Below, in pieces: positions 57,809 through 64,000 of a DNA stretch of 64,000 nucleotides (position 1 is its first letter; the number at the start of each line of letters is the position of its first letter). Position numbers and translations under genes: made by a program. The notes beneath the pieces are model-generated. The model was not told where the DNA came from. It was given only the letters and a program-made list of their open reading frames with translations, and ran no database searches. Source of the DNA: DYGX01 sp035325905. Its GTDB lineage: Bacteria > Chloroflexota > Anaerolineae > Aggregatilineales > Aggregatilineaceae. The stretch is taken from positions 33,554 to 97,553 of the forward strand of contig DAOKYY010000003.1 of NCBI GenBank assembly GCA_035325905.1, read 5' to 3'.

Positions 57809-58936
57809 TTACTGGCCCGGCCCGATTTGCTCAAGGCGCAAGATATAGGCGCCGCCGGTCAGCCCCTGGCCGCGCTGATAGCGCGACGCCGCGATGATGT
57901 ACGGGCCATCGTAGGGGAGCGTGAAGCCGTCGATCAGCGCGTCCTTCTCCCCTGCCCCGTCGTCGTCGAAGGCGATCTGCTTGCGCGCCTGGTCGTAAAT
58001 GGTCACGAGCGCGTCCAGATCGCCAGACGCGCGCTCCATCGAGACGCGCACAACATCCCCGGCGCGTCCCTGGAACACGTATTCCTCGACGGGGCTTGCG
58101 TCCGAGATCGTCCCGCTCAACGCATCCCCGTACAGAATTTCGACCGGCTGCCCTGCGCGCGGAGCCACGCGGCCGGAGAGCTGCAAGTCGAACCGCGCCG
58201 CGTCCTCGTCTGCTCCAATCCGGGCTGCGCTGGCGGCCAGCATGTACGCGCCCGGCGCGGGCACGCCAAACGCCGTAATGCGCGCCTGTCCGGTCCCATC
58301 GTCTGAGGCGCGCGCTAGCTCGTTGGCGGTTTGATCCAGAATCGCGATGGTGGGCGGAGCATCGCTCGACCGGACCGTGACCGTCAGCAGATCGCCAGCC
58401 TCGGCGTGGAAGCGAAAATAGCGTGCGGGAGATTCCTCGGTCCACGTGCTCTGGACCGTCGCGCCATAGTCGATCAGCAGCGCGCGCTCAGGTGTGAGGC
58501 CCAGTTCCTCAGGCGGAATCCGCGTGACCGCGAGCGTAAAGCTGCCCTCGGACTGGCCGTAACCCGTCGCCTGGATCAGGTAGACGCCGGTTTTCTGGAT
58601 GGTGAAATCACGGATCGCAGCGTTGAGCGTCCCCTCGGACAGCGGGTCGTCGTCGTTCGAGGCCAGGATGCCGCCTTCCGCCGTGGCGAAGTCGAGATGC
58701 GGGTCGAGGCTGCCCGATACCCGGCGCATCGTGATATTGACGACATCACCGCGCTGAGCGCGCAGGAAGTAGAACACGACACGGCTTGAGCGGGTGATCT
58801 GTCCCAGGGCGCTCTGGCCGTAGTTGATCGTCTCCGCGCCCGCCTGCCCCGGCGGGCCGCCGAACCCGACCGATCCGTCGAGCAGGCTGGCGGCAACGAC
58901 CGCCAGCGTCAGGCAGAGTCGTATGAACCGGGTCAT
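57809..58936 (-). CDS. Exported protein with three PPC-like repeats
   Basis: A 375-residue protein with an N-terminal signal peptide (MTRFIRLCLTLAVVAASLLDG). Three repeats of about 110 residues follow, each with the PPC (bacterial pre-peptidase C-terminal) beta-sandwich pattern: YGQSALGQITRSSRVVFYF then NDDDPLSEGT; DYGATVQSTWTEESPARYF; YGDALSGTISDASPVEEYVF then FDDDGAGEKD. The aspartates in the D-D-D loops could bind calcium. It is paralogous to the next gene (58980-61316), both minus strand, separated by 43 bases. No catalytic domain is seen; cell-surface adhesion or matrix binding is inference. Confidence 0.83.
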   Translation of the reverse strand: MTRFIRLCLTLAVVAASLLDGSVGFGGPPGQAGAETINYGQSALGQITRSSRVVFYFLRAQRGDVVNITMRRVSGSLDPHLDFATAEGGILASNDDDPLSEGTLNAAIRDFTIQKTGVYLIQATGYGQSEGSFTLAVTRIPPEELGLTPERALLIDYGATVQSTWTEESPARYFRFHAEAGDLLTVTVRSSDAPPTIAILDQTANELARASDDGTGQARITAFGVPAPGAYMLAASAARIGADEDAARFDLQLSGRVAPRAGQPVEILYGDALSGTISDASPVEEYVFQGRAGDVVRVSMERASGDLDALVTIYDQARKQIAFDDDGAGEKDALIDGFTLPYDGPYIIAASRYQRGQGLTGGAYILRLEQIGPGQ

Positions 58937-58979
58937 ATCATCGCTCGGAGTTGCCCGGCCAGGCGGCAGGAGTGGGGCC

Positions 58980-61316
58980 TCACGGCTGTCGCAGCAGCGT
59001 GATCGAGAACGTTCCAGCCATGCTCACTTCTTTGTCCAGCCCGTAACGGCCCACGGCGATCAGGTAGGTGCCGCTGGCAGGTAGCGTGACATCGCTCAAG
59101 AGCGGGTCGTAGGTGCCACCGATCGGGCTGTCGTCGTTATACGCGATCTGCGTCCAGCTTCCGCCGGCTGCCTGGTAGAGATGCAGAATCGCGTCGACGT
59201 TGCCGCTAAGCTGATCCACCTCAATCGTGATCGTGTCGCCCGCCGCGCCGGTGAACACGTAGAACAGCAGGTAGTTGTCGTTGTCAATTGCGCCGACCTG
59301 CGTCTGCCCGTAGCTGATCGGCGTGACAACTGTATCAGCGGCGGCGGGCGCTGCCTCATCCTCTCCGGCCAGCTCGACGGTCAGTTCGTAGGCGCCAGTC
59401 GTCGGCTCGGCGTCCGGGCCGACATAGCGGGAGACCAATACCTGATACGCGCCGTCCTGCGGCAGCGTCGCGACGATCTGCGAGTCGCGGATCACGCCGG
59501 GATCGGTGTCGTCGTTGGCGTCGATCACCGTGCCCGCCTCGTCGCGCAGTTCAAGATACGGGTCCAAGCTTGAGCCGGGCGCGGCGCGCAACGTCAGGCG
59601 CACGCGCTGTTCGGCGGTCCCGCTTAGGGTGTAGGCGCGACTTGGTGTCGCGTCGTCGATAACGCCGGACAGCGTCTGCCCAGGGGCGATGGTCTCGATC
59701 TCAGCCGGGGATGTTGGCGCTTCGCCTGACTCTCCGGCGTCGAGCGCGGTGGCTCGATCCGGCTGGTTGAACACGAGAATGTAGCCGCCGGTTCCGCCCA
59801 CGGCGCCGAAGCGCGTCGTTACGATGAGGTAGTAAGTCCCGGCGGCGGGCGTGCGCAGCGCGGTAAGCGCGCCGGTGCCACTGGACACGATCTCGCGCAG
59901 CGAATCGGTTGCGAGAATCAACACCGGATCGAGGCCGGGGTCTGCGGTAATCGACAGATCGATCAGCTCGCCCGCCTGCGCCTCGAAGCGGTAAGCATCC
60001 GGCGTGCCATCGAACACCGCCTGCACCGGCGCGTTTGGCTGGAGCGGCGCGCTGTCCGGCAGCAGCAGGGTATCGCCCGCGCCAGACGCGAGGCTCAGCG
60101 ACAGTTCGTAGGGGCCACTGGACGTGCCTGCTTCCTGGTCGAAGCGAGTAGCGACGATGGCGTAGTAAGCGGTGCGTGGCAGCGTGTGCTCGATCCGCGC
60201 GTCGCGCTCCACACCGTCGACGATGTCGTCATCCTCCTCAAGCGGGATGCGCGCGTCGTCCAGCAGCAGCAGAAACGGATCTAGCCCGTTTAGCGTTTCG
60301 GGGTTCAGGCTGTTCATCTCGATCACGACGCGCTGGCCCGCTTCGCCGAGGAACGTGTAGATGTCCATGAAGCGTTCGTTTCCGAGCGCGCCTTGCAGCG
60401 TGTCGCCGGGCGCGATAGCTGGCAGCTCGGCGAAGTCTTGCGGCAGGGTTGGCAGCTCGCCTGGCTCAGGCGTGGCGCCTCCGGTCATTCCGGCTACCTC
60501 CAGCGCCAGCGTGTACGGCCCTCCGGTGCTGCCTGCTTCGGGCAGAGACACGCCGGCGAAGTACACTCCGGCTTCGTCAAGCCGCGCGCTGAGTGGCTCG
60601 CTCGTCTCGCCTTGCTGTATCGTTTCGAAACTGGCGTCATACAGCGTCAGCCTCGGCGTGAAGGCGCCGGCTCCGGTAGCGACGAGCGTGACCTCGTCTC
60701 CGGCTTCGGCGCGGAACCAGCGCAGATGAAACGCTACTTGCCGGGTAAGCTCGCCAGGCTGCGCTATGCCCGGCGTAATCGATAGCAGCCGGGTCGCCTG
60801 CCCCTGCTGGTTGCCCAGCTCTCCGGCGGGCGTGGCGGTATCCGGTGTGGGTGTGGGTTCGGACAGCGGTGTCCGCTCGACGATCACGCCGCCTTCGCCG
60901 GTGGCGCTCACGCTCAGACTGTACGTGCCGGTGACTGTGGTCAATAGGCCGCCCGCGTCCGACGCCTGGATGCGATAGCGCCCGGCCACCGGGATGACGA
61001 ACGCGAGCCGGGCGTTGCTCTCGCCGCCGCTGTCGTCGTCGGTCGCAAGTTGCACGCCCTGCGCGTCCGTGAGCGTGATGAACGGATCGAGCGCGCCGCC
61101 AGTCGCGATCATGGCGATCGTGACGACGTCGTTGGTCTGCGCGTCGAAGAGGTAGCTCTGGCTTGGCGCATTGGGCGAAATCTCGCCCTCAACCATCTGG
61201 CCGTAGACCAGTACGGTTGGCTCTGCCTGCGCGTCTGCTCGCCCCGCCCACCCCAGGTAGACAAGACCGATGAAGACCAAAATCCGACCCACGCGCCACG
61301 TTGCTCTCGCGATCAT
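58980..61316 (-). CDS. Exported protein with six PPC-like repeats
   Basis: A 778-residue protein with a signal peptide (MIARATWRVGRILVFIGLVYLGWAGRADA is split by the cleavage region near ADA). Six PPC-like beta-sandwich repeats of about 105-115 residues follow, each with Y-x-F near the start and a D-D or N-D loop (TDDDSGGESNA, EEDDDIVDG, DANDDTDPGV, AYNDDSPIGG). A Thr/Pro-rich linker lies after repeat 1. Start 61316 has GGAG seven bases upstream and is preferred over 61343. The nine PPC repeats shared with the following gene suggest an extracellular, calcium-binding, non-enzymatic coat or adhesion role; this is inference. Confidence 0.83.
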   Translation of the reverse strand: MIARATWRVGRILVFIGLVYLGWAGRADAQAEPTVLVYGQMVEGEISPNAPSQSYLFDAQTNDVVTIAMIATGGALDPFITLTDAQGVQLATDDDSGGESNARLAFVIPVAGRYRIQASDAGGLLTTVTGTYSLSVSATGEGGVIVERTPLSEPTPTPDTATPAGELGNQQGQATRLLSITPGIAQPGELTRQVAFHLRWFRAEAGDEVTLVATGAGAFTPRLTLYDASFETIQQGETSEPLSARLDEAGVYFAGVSLPEAGSTGGPYTLALEVAGMTGGATPEPGELPTLPQDFAELPAIAPGDTLQGALGNERFMDIYTFLGEAGQRVVIEMNSLNPETLNGLDPFLLLLDDARIPLEEDDDIVDGVERDARIEHTLPRTAYYAIVATRFDQEAGTSSGPYELSLSLASGAGDTLLLPDSAPLQPNAPVQAVFDGTPDAYRFEAQAGELIDLSITADPGLDPVLILATDSLREIVSSGTGALTALRTPAAGTYYLIVTTRFGAVGGTGGYILVFNQPDRATALDAGESGEAPTSPAEIETIAPGQTLSGVIDDATPSRAYTLSGTAEQRVRLTLRAAPGSSLDPYLELRDEAGTVIDANDDTDPGVIRDSQIVATLPQDGAYQVLVSRYVGPDAEPTTGAYELTVELAGEDEAAPAAADTVVTPISYGQTQVGAIDNDNYLLFYVFTGAAGDTITIEVDQLSGNVDAILHLYQAAGGSWTQIAYNDDSPIGGTYDPLLSDVTLPASGTYLIAVGRYGLDKEVSMAGTFSITLLRQP

Positions 61317-61471
61317 GTTTGCGCTCCGACGTGCGCCTCCCATTAGACTGCTGCCATTGTACGGTACGGCTGGTCGCGTCGCAAGCTGTTCGGACGCGCG
61401 CGGTTGCGGGTATACGCGCCCTGGCGATTGCGGTATAGTAAGACCCTGGTCAGCCTGCCAGGAATCGCGAT

Positions 61472-62185
61472 GTGGAGCGACAGAACACCTTGCCCAGCAC
61501 CATTGCAGTCGATGGCCCCGCCGGATCGGGGAAAAGCGCGGTCTCGTTCGCCGTGGCGCAACGTCTGGGGTATCTCTTTGTCGATACCGGGGCGTTCTAT
61601 CGCGCGGTGACGTTCCTGGCCCTGGAGCAAGGTCTGTCCTTTGATGACTCGGAGGGGTTGGAACGCCTGGCGCGCCGCGCCCAGCTCGACATGACTCCCG
61701 ACCTCGCTGCGGATGGGCGGCAGTACACGCTGCTCGCGGACGGGCGCGATATCACTCCCTGCCTGCATTCGCCGGAAGTCGACGCGCACGTTTCGATCGT
61801 GGCGGCGTCGACTGGTGTGCGGACCGCGCTGCTGGATGCGCAGCGGCGGATCGCGGCGCGCGGGCGGGTGATCGTCGCCGGACGCGATATCGGTACCGTG
61901 GTGCTGCCTGACGCCGATCTCAAGATTTACCTCGATGCCAGCCTCGACAAACGCGCTGAGCGGCGCTATGCCCAGCGCGTCGCCAAAGGCGAGCCAGCCG
62001 ATTTGGGGGCGATCCGGCGCGGCCTGGCCGAGCGTGATGCGCTCGATTCGGGGCGGGAGACAGCGCCCCTGCTGCGCGCGCCCGATGCGGTCTATCTCGA
62101 CACCACGCTGCTCTCGCTGGAGGAATCTATCAGCGCGGCGCTGGAGATTATCCGCTCCTGGCATCCCGCGTTACACTCCGGCTAG
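61472..62185 (+). CDS. cmk: Cytidylate kinase
   Basis: Phosphorylates CMP and dCMP. The 237-residue P-loop kinase has DGPAGSGKSAVSFAVAQRLG (P-loop near 14-22), DTGAFYRAVTFLAL, and GRVIVAGRDIGTVVLPDADLKIYLDAS with the conserved GRDIG. The LID-region RRYAQRVAKGE follows. GTG 61472 is the start, with AGGA about ten bases before. A TATAGT -10-like hexamer lies at 61434-61439 without a good -35. comEC follows after about 100 bases. Confidence 0.93.
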   Translation: MERQNTLPSTIAVDGPAGSGKSAVSFAVAQRLGYLFVDTGAFYRAVTFLALEQGLSFDDSEGLERLARRAQLDMTPDLAADGRQYTLLADGRDITPCLHSPEVDAHVSIVAASTGVRTALLDAQRRIAARGRVIVAGRDIGTVVLPDADLKIYLDASLDKRAERRYAQRVAKGEPADLGAIRRGLAERDALDSGRETAPLLRAPDAVYLDTTLLSLEESISAALEIIRSWHPALHSG

Positions 62186-62229
62186 CCTGCCGCCCGCAGG
62201 CGCAATTTCCCGCGAAGACCATAGCTCAC

Positions 62230-62235
62230 TATAAT
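62230..62235 (+). promoter_or_regulatory. Possible -10 for comEC
   Basis: A perfect TATAAT lies at 62230-62235, but no convincing -35 is seen (TTCCCG at 17 bp). Confidence 0.4.
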
Positions 62236-62287
62236 TAAGCCAGCGTTAAGCCGAGCCTCAAACCGGTGGACCGGGGGGACAGGCGTG

Positions 62288-64000
62288 ATGACTCTGGTGT
62301 ACCTCGTCGTGGCGTGGGTCGCGGGCGTGCTGGTGGCGTCGCGGGCCGCCGGATCGGTCTCGTTGTGGCTTGCCATCGCGGGGGCTTCTGCGCTGGCCGG
62401 AGTGTTGCTGCGCGCGTCGCGGCGCGATCGGCGGGCGCTGGCATGTTTGTGTCTGTTTGCGCTCGGAGCCGCGCGGTTGGATCTCGCGCAGCGTCCGCTC
62501 GCGGCGGATCACATCGCGCGCCGGATCGGTGATGGCAGACTGGTGATCAGCGGCCTCGTGGATTCGCTCCCCGACCCGCGCGCTACGTATGTAAACCTGC
62601 GTGTCAGCGTAGACTCCGCCCGGCAGGGTGCGACAGCCGAGCCTGCTAGCGGGCGCGTGCTGGTTCAGGCGCCTCTGAGCGGTCGGTACCGCTATGGCGA
62701 TCGGGTGCAGATCACGGGCGCGCTGACTCTGCCGCCTGCGTATGACGACTTCTCGTACCGGGATTATCTCGCCCGGCGTGGGATTCACGCCTTGCTGCGC
62801 GCCGAATCGGTCGAGGTCGTCGGGCGCGGTGGGCGTCCCTGGCTGCGTGCGATCTACGCCCTGCGCGAGCGCTCGGCGGCGATCATTGAGGAAGTATTGC
62901 CTAGCCCGCAGGCGCCGGTGCTGGCGGGCATCTTGCTCGGCGACGAAAGCGGTATCCCAAAGGACGTGCGCGAGGCGTTTAACCGTACTGGCGCATCACA
63001 CGTGATCGCGATCTCCGGCGCGAATATCGCCGTCCTGCTGCGCGCCCTGATGGGGCTTCTTACGCCGCTGGCAGGTAAAGACCGGGCGGCGCTGCTGGCA
63101 AGCGTGGGCGTCGCCGTCTACGCCGTGCTGGTGGGTGGCGATCCGGGTGTGCTGCGCGCAGTGTTCATGGGTGTTCTGGCGCTTGTCGCGTCTCGCACCG
63201 GGCGCCGCGCCCACGGGCTGACTTCGCTGGCGTTCGCCGTCTGGGTGCTGTCCGCCTACGACCCGGAGGTGTTGTGGGACATCGGGTTCCAGCTCAGCGT
63301 TGCCGCGACGCTTGGGTTGGTGCTGTTCACCGACGACCTGACCGCGCTGTTCGGGCGCGTGCTGGGGCGCGTCTTCCCTGCTGCAACCGCGCAACGGCTT
63401 CTCGGCTGGCTTTCTGAGCCGCTGGTTGTGAGTGTCGCGGCGCAGATCGCCACCACCCCGCTGATTGTGTACGCCTTTGGCCGCCTATCCATCGCGTCGT
63501 TGCTGACCAATCTGCTGATTGTGCCAGTTCAGCCATACATCATGATTGCGGGCTGGCTGGCGCTCGTGGCCGGACATGCTTCGATTGCTCTCGGCGAAGT
63601 CCTGGCGTGGGGTGTGTGGCTGCCGCTGACGTATATGTTGCGCGTGATCGAGACGCTAGCGCGGTTTTCGTGGAGTTCGGCGGAAGTGCGGCTGTCCGCC
63701 GGGGCGGTGTGGCTGATCTACGTGGGGTTGCTGTTGTGGGGCGTGAGCCGCACCATGCACCCGGGCGATCGCGCTGCGCTGTGGGCAAAAGTCCGGGCCG
63801 CGATCCCGGCCTATGCAGCCGGTGGCGCTGGGTTGATCGTCGCGCTGCTGGTGTGGCAGGCGGCGCTACGCCAGCCAGATGGGCGGCTGCATGTCTGGTT
63901 TCTCGACGTGGGCGACGGGAGCGCGGCGCTGATCGAGACGCCGCGTGGCGCGCAAGTGCTGATCGGCTCTGGTAAAAGCCCGGTCCGGCTTCAGGCGGCA
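62288..64000 (+). CDS. comEC: ComEC/Rec2-family DNA-uptake channel protein, 3' end cut by the window
   Basis: The frame runs open to the last base (571 codons), so the C-terminus lies outside. N-terminal membrane helices (TLVYLVVAWVAGVLVAS onward) are followed by an OB-like domain (GSVSLWLAIAGASALAG is still membrane; LVISGLVDSLPDPRATYVNL is soluble). The ComEC competence domain has HVIAISGANIAVLLRAL, DPGVLRAVFMGVLALVAS, DIGFQLSVAATLGLVLF and TNLLIVPVQPYIM. At the end the metallo-beta-lactamase-like domain begins (HVWFLDVGDGSAALIETP), but the usual VLIDGG reads VLIGSG. Start ATG 62288, or GTG 62285. It implies at least a vestigial natural-transformation channel. Confidence 0.9.
   Translation, partial: MTLVYLVVAWVAGVLVASRAAGSVSLWLAIAGASALAGVLLRASRRDRRALACLCLFALGAARLDLAQRPLAADHIARRIGDGRLVISGLVDSLPDPRATYVNLRVSVDSARQGATAEPASGRVLVQAPLSGRYRYGDRVQITGALTLPPAYDDFSYRDYLARRGIHALLRAESVEVVGRGGRPWLRAIYALRERSAAIIEEVLPSPQAPVLAGILLGDESGIPKDVREAFNRTGASHVIAISGANIAVLLRALMGLLTPLAGKDRAALLASVGVAVYAVLVGGDPGVLRAVFMGVLALVASRTGRRAHGLTSLAFAVWVLSAYDPEVLWDIGFQLSVAATLGLVLFTDDLTALFGRVLGRVFPAATAQRLLGWLSEPLVVSVAAQIATTPLIVYAFGRLSIASLLTNLLIVPVQPYIMIAGWLALVAGHASIALGEVLAWGVWLPLTYMLRVIETLARFSWSSAEVRLSAGAVWLIYVGLLLWGVSRTMHPGDRAALWAKVRAAIPAYAAGGAGLIVALLVWQAALRQPDGRLHVWFLDVGDGSAALIETPRGAQVLIGSGKSPVRLQAA

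Overview
The window is 64 kb of GC-rich (roughly two-thirds G+C) bacterial chromosome, densely packed with genes on both strands. The gene families point to a member of the Chloroflexota, most likely class Anaerolineae. They include 7TM histidine-kinase-like sensors, a SARP/BTAD regulator with an NTPase-like front, an SH3-domain membrane protein, PPC-repeat secreted proteins, a Ser/Thr kinase with an HAD catalytic loop, and several proteins of unknown function that I recall only vaguely from that phylum. The taxonomic call is inference from family recognition; no rRNA gene is present. Many genes start with GTG or TTG. Promoters follow an ordinary sigma-70 pattern (TTGACA, 17 bp, TATAAT) and stand out clearly against the GC-rich background.

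Layout. 1-4.0 kb: a 5'-cut TPR protein, trmFO, hflX and a small membrane protein. 4.0-5.8 kb: a tyrosine recombinase carrying an N-terminal TIR-like domain, followed by a 338-base, lower-GC non-coding stretch that opens with a perfect 11-bp inverted repeat. 5.8-10.3 kb (minus strand): ribokinase, OmpR-type response regulator, 7TM-GAF-PAS histidine kinase and PduO-type corrinoid adenosyltransferase. 10.5-13.2 kb: aconitase. 13.5-15.7 kb: two unknown proteins and tRNA-Arg(UCU). 15.8-17.0 kb: SARP-like regulator. 17.2-20.7 kb: membrane-anchored HhH protein, DUF971, helical unknown, hpt, CCA-adding enzyme. 20.7-22.7 kb (minus): small TPR protein, URO-D-family protein, RsmD. 22.8-24.7 kb: large membrane protein. 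24.8-28.3 kb: Ser/Thr kinase and FtsH. 28.3-34.5 kb: acyl-CoA ligase, a second recombinase that has lost its catalytic residues, RlmI and LigA. 34.5-40.7 kb: SH3 protein, PHP phosphoesterase, UvrB (with a LexA-type box in its leader), dGTPase and GreA. 40.8-46 kb: membrane protein, GNAT, 7TM-GAF-HTH regulator, S1-domain protein. 46-48 kb: aspartase-like lyase with a cyclic-nucleotide-binding-like domain. 48.1-53.6 kb: AttEFGH-like ABC system with an embedded DUF1028 gene. 53.6-57.8 kb: SufE, sulfurtransferase, SRPBCC protein, PspC, GPH-type transporter. 57.8-61.3 kb: two PPC-repeat exported proteins. 61.5-64 kb: cmk and the start of comEC.

Most genes are housekeeping functions: RNA modification, nucleotide salvage, DNA repair and replication, Fe-S and sulfur handling, proteolysis, and envelope export. 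The least ordinary elements are the TIR-like/tyrosine-recombinase fusion with its adjacent inverted repeat, the catalytically dead recombinase-fold protein, the cNMP-domain/aspartase fusion, the membrane-bound 7TM-GAF-HTH regulator, and the ABC export operon containing a DUF1028-TPR protein. No CRISPR array, rRNA operon, insertion sequence or prophage module was seen.
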